From NCBI RefSeq assembly GCF_000279145.1, contig NC_018178.1, forward strand, positions 2,985,688-3,049,687: 64,000 bases of DNA, in the 5' to 3' direction. Shown one piece after another: positions 55,063 through 63,144 of the stretch (position 1 is the first letter of the stretch; each line of letters starts with the position of its first letter). The position numbers and the translations under genes were made by a program. The stretch is from Melioribacter roseus P3M-2 (GTDB lineage Bacteria; Bacteroidota; Ignavibacteria; Ignavibacteriales; Melioribacteraceae). The notes under the pieces are model-generated. The model ran no database searches. It was given only the letters and a program-made list of their open reading frames with translations, and was not told where the DNA came from.

Positions 55063-55096
55063 AACTTGCCTAAAATATTTTATGTCGGAGCAAGTT
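55063..55096. promoter_or_regulatory. Inverted repeat in the sbtA/MFS divergent promoter region
   Basis: AACTTGC (55063-55069) and GCAAGTT (55090-55096) form a seven-base inverted repeat around the perfect palindrome TAAAATATTTTA (55071-55082). It sits about 70 bases from the sbtA start and 95 from the MFS start, where shared control of both directions could act. No regulator gene adjoins it, so this is only a candidate site. The rest of the 192-base spacer is A+T-rich with no visible gene. Confidence 0.3.
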
Positions 55097-55188
55097 TACA
55101 ATTATTAATAAAGAAAATTACAGGTAAATTATTATTTTTACAAATCGATTTTTGTATTAATTTTTACAATAATATAAGGGAATCTATT

Positions 55189-56388
55189 ATGAAAAACATT
55201 TCTCCCTTAACCTTTAAAAAAATAATTACAATTACGTCGATAGTAATTATAATGGGACTGGTTGGAGGTATTTATGCATGGAGTATTTTTATAAGCGGCT
55301 TAGAAAGACAATACGGATTTACCACAACACAAAGTCAATTGATATTCGGTCTTACTATCGCGTCTTTTACAATAACTATGATTTTAGCAGGCAGACTTGA
55401 AACCAAATTTTCGCCGAGACTGATATTAATTACGGGAGGTTTCCTATTTCTTGCAGGCTATCTTATTGCGGCTTTCTCAGTAGGAAATTTTTTGTTAGTT
55501 CTATTTGGCATAGGAATAATCTCCGGTATGGGAATCGGTTCCTGCTATATGAGTTCATTAATTCTGGCTATGCGAATATACCCCGAAAAAAAAGGATTGA
55601 TTTCAGGGATCGCTGTCGGAGGATTCGGAGCCGGAGCCATTTTAACTTCTTTTGTAGTTGACTTCTTGTATAAAATTAACTTTAACCTCAACGAGATTTT
55701 TATTTTTATCTCCCTGGCTTACGGGAGTGCGATTATCATATTGAGTCTCTCAGCGGAAAATATTAAAAGTAAAGAATCGAATTCTTCATCGTTAAAAGAC
55801 ATTTTTAAAATTATAAAAGACAGAAGAATAGCTGCGCTTTCTTTGGGAATATTTAGCGGCACTTTTTCTGGCTTACTCATTATTGGCAATCTAAAAAAAA
55901 TTGGAATTAGTTATGGAATAGATGCCTACATAAGCACTCTTTCAATAAGCGTGCTTTCGATAGGAAACATGAGCGGTAGAATTTTTTGGGGATTTTTATC
56001 CGATAAAATTGGAGGAGACCTCTCCATAAAGCTAAGTCTTTTGTTTCAAGCTCTGTTAATCTCGTCTGTTATTGCATTTAATAACTCTCCCATTGCGTAT
56101 CTTATAGTAGTATTTTTAATAGGCCTCGGTTTCGGGTCGAATTTTGTACTCTATGCCAGGGAAACTGCGGAAATTTTCGGAGTCGACAAAGTCGGCACAA
56201 TTTATCCGTATATATTTTTATTTTACGGTGTTGCAGGCATTGCCGGGCCTACAATAGGCGGCAAAATTTACGACTATCTGAATTCGTATTCATTAGCGCT
56301 TTTAATATCGTCTTTAATTTGTTTGACAGGTTTACTTTTGTATTATTATACTATTAGTAAGGAGATAAAAGCTGTTGAATCCCACTAG
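55189..56388 (+). CDS. MFS transporter, oxalate/formate antiporter-like
   Basis: 399 residues with 12 hydrophobic segments. The start at 55189 (MKNISPLTFKKII) follows an AAGGG site; the longer frame has no ribosome site. The N-terminal pattern GLVGGIYAWSIFISGLERQY and FTTTQSQLIFGLTIASFTIT is typical of the oxalate:formate antiporter branch of MFS, and the A-like motif GRIFWGFLSDKIGGDLS is clear in the second half. Its last 14 bases overlap purK, so the two are coupled. The substrate may be a small organic anion or formate. The gene is more A+T-rich than purK-purE, which could mean later arrival. Confidence 0.85.
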   Translation: MKNISPLTFKKIITITSIVIIMGLVGGIYAWSIFISGLERQYGFTTTQSQLIFGLTIASFTITMILAGRLETKFSPRLILITGGFLFLAGYLIAAFSVGNFLLVLFGIGIISGMGIGSCYMSSLILAMRIYPEKKGLISGIAVGGFGAGAILTSFVVDFLYKINFNLNEIFIFISLAYGSAIIILSLSAENIKSKESNSSSLKDIFKIIKDRRIAALSLGIFSGTFSGLLIIGNLKKIGISYGIDAYISTLSISVLSIGNMSGRIFWGFLSDKIGGDLSIKLSLLFQALLISSVIAFNNSPIAYLIVVFLIGLGFGSNFVLYARETAEIFGVDKVGTIYPYIFLFYGVAGIAGPTIGGKIYDYLNSYSLALLISSLICLTGLLLYYYTISKEIKAVESH

Positions 56389-57514
56389 AATAAAATTAGG
56401 TATAATCGGAGGCGGACAGTTATCGAGAATGATGGCTTTCGAAGCCCAGAAAATGGGGATATATATAGAAGCGCTGGATCCCGACCCGAAATGCCCCGCT
56501 TCTTACGTAGCCAACAGTCTGATAGTCTCGGATTTTTATAACGAAGAACATCTTGCAAAAATATTTCACAATAACGACTTCATTACTTATGATATAGAGC
56601 ATATTAATGCAGAGGCATTAAAAAAACTCTACGACAAAGAACCGAAAATATTCCCTTCCCCTTACATTTTGGAACAGATACAGGATAAACTCCTTCAGAA
56701 AAAAATATTCGAAAGAGCGAAAGTGCCTGCGCCCGCTTACCGGAAGCTCGACAAAAATGAAATAGAAAATTTCGAATCGGATATTTATCCTGTAGTACAA
56801 AAGTCAAGGAAAGGCGGATACGACGGGAGAGGCGTTTTTGTGCTGAAATCCCCCGCCGATAAAGCAAACATGCTCAAGACCGATTCCTTAATTGAGGAAT
56901 ATATCGACTTCGAGAAAGAGCTTGCAATAATGGCCGCAAGAGACAAAGAAGGGAATATAAAACTCTATCCGGTCGTGGAAATGATATTTGACGACAGGGT
57001 TAACATTTGCGACATTACATCGGCTCCGGCAAGAGTATCCGAAAAAGTAGTTAAAGAAGTCAACTCGATTGCGGAAGCTATAGTAGAGAATCTCGACGGA
57101 GTCGGCATTTTCGGCATTGAGTTGTTTCTAACCGGAGACGAAAAAGTTTATGTTAATGAGATAGCCCCGCGTCCGCATAATTCGGGACATTATACTATCG
57201 AGGCGTGCAAAACTTCCCAGTTCGAACAGCATATTAGAGCCGTTTGCGGTTTGCCGCTTGGCTCGGCAGACCTGGTAATTCCCGCTGTAATGGCTAATAT
57301 TCTCGGCGACGAATCCCATACGGGCAAACCTTTAATCACCGGTCTTAAAGAAGCTCTTCAAATCGAAGGGCTCTATTTCCATTATTATTGCAAATCTTCG
57401 ACTAAGCCGTTCAGAAAGATGGGACATATTACCGTAGTCGATAATTCAGTCGACTCGGCGTTCAAAAAAGTATCCCAAGCAAAAAATATCATAAAAGTAA
57501 TAAGCGAGAAATAA
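56375..57514 (+). CDS. purK: N5-carboxyaminoimidazole ribonucleotide synthase
   Basis: 379 residues. It uses ATP and bicarbonate to carboxylate AIR in purine synthesis. The start is a TTG at 56375, nine bases after AAGGAGA (56359-56365), inside the end of the MFS gene. The N-terminus [20 protein letters not shown] and the ATP-grasp segments [36 protein letters not shown] and [18 protein letters not shown] are intact. It is followed one base later by purE, which rearranges the product. Confidence 0.96.
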   Translation: MNPTRIKLGIIGGGQLSRMMAFEAQKMGIYIEALDPDPKCPASYVANSLIVSDFYNEEHLAKIFHNNDFITYDIEHINAEALKKLYDKEPKIFPSPYILEQIQDKLLQKKIFERAKVPAPAYRKLDKNEIENFESDIYPVVQKSRKGGYDGRGVFVLKSPADKANMLKTDSLIEEYIDFEKELAIMAARDKEGNIKLYPVVEMIFDDRVNICDITSAPARVSEKVVKEVNSIAEAIVENLDGVGIFGIELFLTGDEKVYVNEIAPRPHNSGHYTIEACKTSQFEQHIRAVCGLPLGSADLVIPAVMANILGDESHTGKPLITGLKEALQIEGLYFHYYCKSSTKPFRKMGHITVVDNSVDSAFKKVSQAKNIIKVISEK

Positions 57515-57515
57515 A

Positions 57516-58031
57516 ATGAAACCGATAGTCAGTATAATTATGGGAAGCGATTCGGATTTACCCGTGATGAAAAACGCAGCCGAAGTTTTGGAAAATTTCG
57601 GGATTGAGTATGAAATTAAAATTGTGTCGGCTCACAGAACTCCGGATTTCATGTTCGAATTCGCGCACAATGCCGCGGAACGCGGAATCGAAGCAATCAT
57701 TGCGGGGGCGGGCGGCGCCGCTCACCTGCCGGGCATGGTTGCTTCTTTAACGGAACTGCCGGTAATCGGAGTCCCCATTAAAACTTCGACGCTCAACGGC
57801 ATCGACTCTCTTTTGTCGATTGTTCAAATGCCGGGAGGCGTTCCGGTGGCAACCGTAGCCATAAATAACGCCAAAAACGCCGGTCTGCTCGCATGCCGTA
57901 TTTTAGCTCTTAAATACCCGGAGATTAGAACAAAAGTTATCGAATCGATAAAGAATACGGAAAAAGAAGTGTTGAACAAATCGGATAAATTATATAGAGA
58001 AGGATATAAAAAGTACCTGGGCAATTCTTAA
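57516..58031 (+). CDS. purE: N5-carboxyaminoimidazole ribonucleotide mutase (class I PurE)
   Basis: 171 residues. It converts N5-CAIR to CAIR. The active-site motifs are [21 protein letters not shown] with the catalytic His, [15 protein letters not shown] and [19 protein letters not shown]. The motif set and the partner purK show it is the bacterial class I mutase and not the class II AIR carboxylase. It overlaps the end of the convergent DUF58 gene by four bases. Confidence 0.96.
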   Translation: MKPIVSIIMGSDSDLPVMKNAAEVLENFGIEYEIKIVSAHRTPDFMFEFAHNAAERGIEAIIAGAGGAAHLPGMVASLTELPVIGVPIKTSTLNGIDSLLSIVQMPGGVPVATVAINNAKNAGLLACRILALKYPEIRTKVIESIKNTEKEVLNKSDKLYREGYKKYLGNS

Positions 58032-58936
58032 AAGCTCATTACTCTTTTCTTGAAGTACGAAAAAAGAGCCGTACTGAAATTTTCGTCCGTTTTAATCAGA
58101 TTGTATTCGATGCCGTAATTGAGAGATTCGTTCTTTAATTTTTCAATAAAATCAGCCATCGATTCCGAGTATGCTTTACGAATATGATACGGCTGCGACG
58201 AAAGTTCTTCCGAAGTTTCGAGGTCTACAAAGAGAGCGTCCTTCTCGAAATCGAAATCGATTTCCGACGGATCGAGCAGTTGAAAAAGAATTACTTCGTT
58301 CTTTCTGTGTTTTATCTTTTTTATCGATTTGACTATTTTATCCGCGTCGTCGAAAAAGTCCGAAATGATTATTGTCAATCCCCTTTTGTTAATTCTTTCC
58401 GTTATCTGATTCAAACACTCGGTCGTATTTGTAGTGCCGCCCGGTTTTATTCCTGTCAGAGAAATTAGAATATTTTTCAGATGAATTCTGTTGGATTTGG
58501 GCGGAAGGTAATTATGTATTTCGTTCGAATAAATCGTGAGAGCTACCGCGTCTTTTTGATTAATCATTATATAACTTAGAGCCGAAGCCAGCGTTACGGC
58601 ATAATCCAATTTTGTTACGGACGCCTTATGTTTGAAATTCATCGAGTTGCTTACATCCAGAAAAATATTACAAATTAAATTTGTCTCTTCTTCGTATTGT
58701 TTGATATAAAATCTGTCGCTCTTGGCATAAACTTTCCAATCGATATCCCTCAACGAATCGCCCTGCATGTAAGGACGATGCTGACTGAATTCAACGCTGA
58801 AACCGTGATAAGGGCTGCGATGGAGTCCTACCATAAAGCCCTCGACAACCGCTTTTGCCCTCAGCTCGAGGTTTTTAATTTTAGTTACGATTTCCGGCTG
58901 CAGATAAGTGACTATATCCTGTGATTTAATATACAT
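58028..58936 (-). CDS. DUF58 / VWA-like domain protein
   Basis: 302 residues. The DUF58 signature is clear: [40 protein letters not shown], then [20 protein letters not shown] ending in SNSM, a MIDAS-like DxSxS metal site of the von Willebrand A fold. DUF58 proteins usually work with MoxR-type AAA ATPases and membrane VWA/BatA-like proteins. None is next to this copy. It starts one base after the stop of the next listed lipoprotein gene in transcription order. Confidence 0.88.
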   Translation of the reverse strand: MYIKSQDIVTYLQPEIVTKIKNLELRAKAVVEGFMVGLHRSPYHGFSVEFSQHRPYMQGDSLRDIDWKVYAKSDRFYIKQYEEETNLICNIFLDVSNSMNFKHKASVTKLDYAVTLASALSYIMINQKDAVALTIYSNEIHNYLPPKSNRIHLKNILISLTGIKPGGTTNTTECLNQITERINKRGLTIIISDFFDDADKIVKSIKKIKHRKNEVILFQLLDPSEIDFDFEKDALFVDLETSEELSSQPYHIRKAYSESMADFIEKLKNESLNYGIEYNLIKTDENFSTALFSYFKKRVMSF

Positions 58937-58937
58937 G

Positions 58938-59435
58938 TCACTGATTGTTGAGTCTTTGCTCGAGTAATTTATCGGGCGCCATACCGAGATATTCCAATTC
59001 GAGTTTGACAGAGGTAACCATCTCGCTGTCGGGATAACGTTTAAGAAATTCTTCGTAAGTTTTTCTGGCGGCGCTTGTATCGCTCAATTCATTTGCCTCG
59101 ATGTAGCCGGCGACGAAAAGCGCTTTTTGAGATTCGCTCGCCTCGGGGTATTCGGCGGAAAGTCTTTTATAATAGCGAACCGCATTGCCGAGCGATTCTT
59201 TTTTATCGATGTCCTTAATCAAATTCATATGATAAATTTTTGCAATTTCGTAAAGAGCTTTCGGAGCTAGCCGGCTGTCGGAATGTTCTTCTGCTAATTT
59301 ATTATATTCATTAATAGCGCCCTGAAAATCGTTCTTTTTGACCAACTCCACGGCATTGCTAAAAATTTCGGTATCGCTTTGTGAACTGCAAGAAACAAAT
59401 AGAACAGAAAAGAAAAACAAGAATATTTTACGCAT
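58938..59435 (-). CDS. TPR lipoprotein (BamD/YbgF-like)
   Basis: 165 residues. The lipoprotein signal is IFLFFFSVLFVSCSSQ (Cys about 16). It contains about three tetratricopeptide repeats, such as DFQGAINEYNKLAEEHSDSR, then LGNAVRYYKRLSAEYPEAS and ARKTYEEFLKRYPDSEMVT, resembling the N-terminal half of BamD/YfiO or the TPR part of YbgF/CpoB. It is shorter than BamD (about 240 residues), so it is a related adaptor rather than a certain BamD. It lies between hydE and the DUF58 gene, 60 bases after hydE's stop. Confidence 0.75.
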   Translation of the reverse strand: MRKIFLFFFSVLFVSCSSQSDTEIFSNAVELVKKNDFQGAINEYNKLAEEHSDSRLAPKALYEIAKIYHMNLIKDIDKKESLGNAVRYYKRLSAEYPEASESQKALFVAGYIEANELSDTSAARKTYEEFLKRYPDSEMVTSVKLELEYLGMAPDKLLEQRLNNQ

Positions 59436-59495
59436 AAAATTTCCCGATTTTTTTGTTGACTAATATACAATAATAATCGAATAAACGGAGTGAAA

Positions 59496-60539
59496 TCAAT
59501 TTTTATGGCTTAGAAGTTTAAAGGAATCGCCTCTCGACGAGGAAACTTTTCTGCCGATCGATTCAATTTGTAATTGAAGGCAGGAGCGGCAGTAATCGGG
59601 ATTGTCGTTGACGCACCTTCTGTCGGCGTAAATCTGGTATTTTTCCCTGTATGGCGAGGGCGTAAAGTCGGGCATTACTACATTTGCTCCGGCTTTTAAA
59701 CCTTTGATTCTGCCGTCTTCATCCAGAGTTGCCAATGCCGTAGTAGCGGGGATATGAGCGTCTTTAAGAACAATTCTGGCGACAGCCATAGTTTTAAGCG
59801 TCAGAACAACATCCCCTGCTTTTTTGTTTTCCCACGGCGTATCGGGCGCCGGGATGAAAGGACCGAACGCCGCCATATCGAGGTCATATTCTTTACACAG
59901 CAAAATATCGTCGGCAATATCTTCTAGAGTCTGATTCGGCAAACCAATCATATTACCCGAACCCACCTGATAACCGATCTCTTTCAAAAAACGGATATGT
60001 TCGAGCCGTTCGTTTAATTTTTGATTTTCATGAAAAGCGGCGTATAATTTTGGATTTGCCGTTTCATGTTTTATCAGATAACGGTCGGCGCCCGCAATTT
60101 TCCAGGTTCTGTATTCTTCGAAATCGCGTTCTCCCAAACTCAACGTTATCGCCACGTCGGCTTTCTGCTTAATAGAATAAATTATGTAGGCAATCTGATC
60201 CGTATCGTAATAACCGTCCTCGCCCGACTGGAGCACTATTGTAAAAATGCCTTTATTGATAATCTTATGCGCGACTTCAACGACTTCATCGGGGGTCATC
60301 CGGTAACGCGGCAGTTTTTTATTGCTCTTACGCAGACCGCAATAGAGGCAATCCTGCTCGCAATAATTGGAAAAGTCGATTATTCCTCTTAAATGGACTT
60401 CGTCGCCGCAATAAATACGACGCACTTCGTCCGCCCTTTCTAATAAAAGATTTATTTCTTTTTCATCGGATAAACCGAGCAGATATACAATTTCGTCCCG
60501 GTTCAAATTCTCTTTTTTCAATAATTCGTTTATATCCAT
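59496..60539 (-). CDS. hydE: [FeFe]-hydrogenase maturase HydE (radical SAM)
   Basis: 347 residues. The radical SAM motif CEQDCLYCGLR holds the CX3CX2C cluster ligands, and the C-terminal CVNDNPDYCRSC gives the CX7CX2C auxiliary cluster of full-type HydE. Other HydE/BioB-like stretches are IIDFSNYC, TIVLQSGEDGYYDTDQIAYI and GNMIGLPNQTLEDIADDILL. It helps build the dithiomethylamine-bridged diiron part of the H-cluster. It follows hydG by 21 bases. No hydF or hydrogenase structural gene is in the window. Confidence 0.93.
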   Translation of the reverse strand: MDINELLKKENLNRDEIVYLLGLSDEKEINLLLERADEVRRIYCGDEVHLRGIIDFSNYCEQDCLYCGLRKSNKKLPRYRMTPDEVVEVAHKIINKGIFTIVLQSGEDGYYDTDQIAYIIYSIKQKADVAITLSLGERDFEEYRTWKIAGADRYLIKHETANPKLYAAFHENQKLNERLEHIRFLKEIGYQVGSGNMIGLPNQTLEDIADDILLCKEYDLDMAAFGPFIPAPDTPWENKKAGDVVLTLKTMAVARIVLKDAHIPATTALATLDEDGRIKGLKAGANVVMPDFTPSPYREKYQIYADRRCVNDNPDYCRSCLQLQIESIGRKVSSSRGDSFKLLSHKN

Positions 60540-60560
60540 AATCGTGGAATAATTTAGTTA

Positions 60561-61952
60561 TCAGAAAAATACGTCGCGCTCGCCCGCATCGACTCTTTCA
60601 ACCATTTTCAGTGTTTTATTCTTAGTCGGTTCTTCCAGTTTTTCAATTTCATTGAGCAGAAATTCGAGAGCTACTTTTTTTGTTTCTTCCGATGCGTATT
60701 CGAGTATGTATTCTTTGAAAGTCGAAATTGCATTCGGCGAGCAGAGCTTGCCAATGTTGCCCGTTTTTGCAAGTTCCATAAACCGGTCGCCCGTACGAGA
60801 AGACCTGTAGCATGCCGTGCAAAAACTCGGCAGATATCCCAATTGGCAGCAATCCCGAACGACTTCGTCTAAAGACCTGTGGTCGCCCAATTGAAATTGC
60901 TCCATTTGATGTTCTTCCAGGCTTTCCTGCGATTCTTTATATGCTCCGGGAGAAGTCCGGCTGCCTGCGCTTATCTGCGAAACGCCCAGATTGAATAATT
61001 CCCTCCGAAGTTCGGGACGCTCCCTTGTCGATAAAATAATGCCGGTATACGGCACCGCAAGACGTATAACCGCCACGAGTTTCTTAAACGAGAGATCGTC
61101 GACGGCAAACGGGGGTTTTTCCGAAACGGGAGCATTCAACGCCGGCTCAAGTCTCGGAACCGAAATAGTATGAGGACCAATCCCGTATTTTTCATCGAGA
61201 TTAAATGCATGACTCAACATGGCAAGCGTTTCAAATTTATAGTCCGTCAGACCAAATAAAACGCCTATCCCGACATCGTCTATACCGGCTTGTAAAGCTC
61301 TGTCCATCGAATACAATCTCCACGCAAAATCGCGTTTCGGTCCGTCGGGATGCATTTTCATATACGTTTCGTAATGATAAGTCTCCTGAAAACATTGATA
61401 AGTGCCTATGCCAAAACTCTTTAACGTTTTGAATTCATCCACTGTCAGAGGAGCCACATTAACGTTAATTCTTCTTATATTGCCGCCGTTAATGTGAACT
61501 TTGTACATCGTATCGATTGCTTTTCCAACAAAATCGAGCCCGGGTTTTTTCGGATGCTCGCCAGCTACAAGTAAAATTCTTTTATGTCCCTGTTTAACTA
61601 AAAATTCTGTTTCCTCTCGTATTTCGTCGAGAGTGAGCGTTTTTCTTTTCAATTCCTTATTGTCCCTGCGGAAGGCGCAGTAGAGGCAATTATTTACGCA
61701 TATATTGGTGATGTAGAGCGGAGCAAAGAGAACGAGTCTGTTGCCGTATATTTTTTCTTTAACCTCCTTTGCAGTGTGGAACAATTCTTCGAGCGTTTCC
61801 CTATCCTCGATATTCAAAAGTGCGGCGCTTTCTTTGAGACTCAATCCCTTTGCATTCTTTGCTTTTTCGATAATTTCACGCTGATAGGATTGGTCGTTTA
61901 GTCCCTTGTCTTCAATTAGGGATTGAATATATTCTTCTTTTATGAATTCCAT
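60561..61952 (-). CDS. hydG: [FeFe]-hydrogenase maturase HydG (radical SAM tyrosine lyase)
   Basis: 463 residues. It splits tyrosine to supply the CO and CN ligands of the H-cluster through an Fe(CO)2(CN)-cysteine synthon. The N-terminal cluster motif is CVNNCLYCAFR (CX3CX2C), and the C-terminal auxiliary site is CTACYR followed exactly 22 residues later by Cys in KLCSPNAIS, the HydG CX2CX22C pattern that distinguishes it from ThiH. GDHRSLDEVVRDCCQLGY just before the last site is also typical. It begins the hydG-hydE transcript; its 144-base upstream spacer has no other visible gene. Confidence 0.95.
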   Translation of the reverse strand: MEFIKEEYIQSLIEDKGLNDQSYQREIIEKAKNAKGLSLKESAALLNIEDRETLEELFHTAKEVKEKIYGNRLVLFAPLYITNICVNNCLYCAFRRDNKELKRKTLTLDEIREETEFLVKQGHKRILLVAGEHPKKPGLDFVGKAIDTMYKVHINGGNIRRINVNVAPLTVDEFKTLKSFGIGTYQCFQETYHYETYMKMHPDGPKRDFAWRLYSMDRALQAGIDDVGIGVLFGLTDYKFETLAMLSHAFNLDEKYGIGPHTISVPRLEPALNAPVSEKPPFAVDDLSFKKLVAVIRLAVPYTGIILSTRERPELRRELFNLGVSQISAGSRTSPGAYKESQESLEEHQMEQFQLGDHRSLDEVVRDCCQLGYLPSFCTACYRSSRTGDRFMELAKTGNIGKLCSPNAISTFKEYILEYASEETKKVALEFLLNEIEKLEEPTKNKTLKMVERVDAGERDVFF

Positions 61953-62096
61953 GCTGCCTCTTAAAATTAATGCAGGTGTAATTTAATTAAACAATAAGCA
62001 TACCAAAACGGAAATCATCAAATAATTGAAGGTATAAGGAAGGTTTTTCTTAAAAAAGAGAAATATAAAAGTCGTTATTCTATATTTGCGATAAAA

Positions 62097-63038
62097 TCAG
62101 ACTACGCCGCTTTCTGGTATTTCAATAAAACCTCTCGAACCGTTAACGATACATTGCAATCCGAAAGGGATTGTTATATTTTCTTTAATATGCCCGTGTT
62201 TGACGTTGTAAATAACCGGTATTTTCATTTTTTCGAAATATTCGAGGATCACTTCATTTAGAGTAAATGAAGATTTGCTGTTATCCGTTTCGTAACAGTT
62301 GACAAATCTGCCCAAAATTATAGCCTGAGCGTTTTTAAAAAGTTTAGCCAGACGTATTTGATTAAACATCCGGTCAATTTTATACGGCGGTTCGTTAATT
62401 TCTTCGAAAATAAAAACAGGGGTTTTAAATGGCGGTAAATATTCGGTTCCGACAAGAGATGTAAAAATACTCAGATTTCCTCCGATTAAATTACCGACTC
62501 CGCGACCTTTCCGGAGCACGAAGAATTTTTCATCCGAAGGATTTTTCAGACGACCGATTTTCTTATTTGACGTAATAGTACGCCAGAAAATCTCTTCGGT
62601 AAATTCGCTCACCTGCTCATGGAAATCGACTGCAACCATCGGTCCTGCAAAAGTAACGAGCCCGCACTTTTTCAAAAAAGCCAGTTGCAGGGCGTTAATA
62701 TCGCTGTATCCGACGAAAATTTTCGGATTTCTTTTTATCAAATTATAATTAATTTTATCGAGCAATCGCGTTGATCCGTATCCTCCGCGAATCGAAAAAA
62801 TAGCTTTTACATGCTTGCTTTCGAACATATAATGAAGGTCTTCCAGCCGTTGTTCGTCTGTTCCGGCTAAATACCCTTCCTGGAGTCCGACATTTTTACC
62901 GAGTTCCACGCGATAACCGATGCTCTCGAGATAACTGACGCCTTTATTGATTTTATTAAGGTCGTCGGGCGATGATGCAGGCGAGATTAACCCTATCACG
63001 TCTCCTGCATTTAATTTGGGAGGTTTTATCAACTTCAT
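62097..63038 (-). CDS. LD-carboxypeptidase (peptidase S66)
   Basis: 313 residues. It trims the terminal D-Ala from tetrapeptides during peptidoglycan recycling. The nucleophile Ser is in FVGYSDINALQLAFLKKCG, the catalytic Glu in FEEINEPPYKIDRMFNQI and the His in KHGHIKENITIPFGLQC. The N-terminus GDVIGLISPASSPDDLN is standard. No signal peptide is present, which matches the cytoplasmic LdcA-type enzymes. It stands alone between the GH26 gene and hydG. Confidence 0.93.
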   Translation of the reverse strand: MKLIKPPKLNAGDVIGLISPASSPDDLNKINKGVSYLESIGYRVELGKNVGLQEGYLAGTDEQRLEDLHYMFESKHVKAIFSIRGGYGSTRLLDKINYNLIKRNPKIFVGYSDINALQLAFLKKCGLVTFAGPMVAVDFHEQVSEFTEEIFWRTITSNKKIGRLKNPSDEKFFVLRKGRGVGNLIGGNLSIFTSLVGTEYLPPFKTPVFIFEEINEPPYKIDRMFNQIRLAKLFKNAQAIILGRFVNCYETDNSKSSFTLNEVILEYFEKMKIPVIYNVKHGHIKENITIPFGLQCIVNGSRGFIEIPESGVV

Positions 63039-63114
63039 TAAGATTTATAGTTTTGTCAGAAGTTTTTTACAATATAAAAAAAGTTTGCTCCAATGCAAAA
63101 TAATTTTTTGATTT

Positions 63115-63139
63115 ATGCGGCTCAATTTCTGAGCCGCAT
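63115..63139. terminator. Ten-base-pair hairpin after the GH26 gene
   Basis: ATGCGGCTCA (63115-63124) pairs perfectly with TGAGCCGCAT (63130-63139) around a five-base loop. It begins five bases after the GH26 stop on the minus strand, where a terminator would be expected, but the clear T-rich tail (TTTGTTTTATTT) is on the plus side. It may act as a weak terminator or a 3'-end stabiliser. Confidence 0.6.
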
Positions 63140-63144
63140 TTGTT

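Noticed and set aside
60561-61952. ThiH (thiamine synthesis tyrosine lyase) for the hydG gene
   Set aside because: The C-terminal CX2CX22C cluster motif and adjacent hydE identify HydG; ThiH lacks this auxiliary site.
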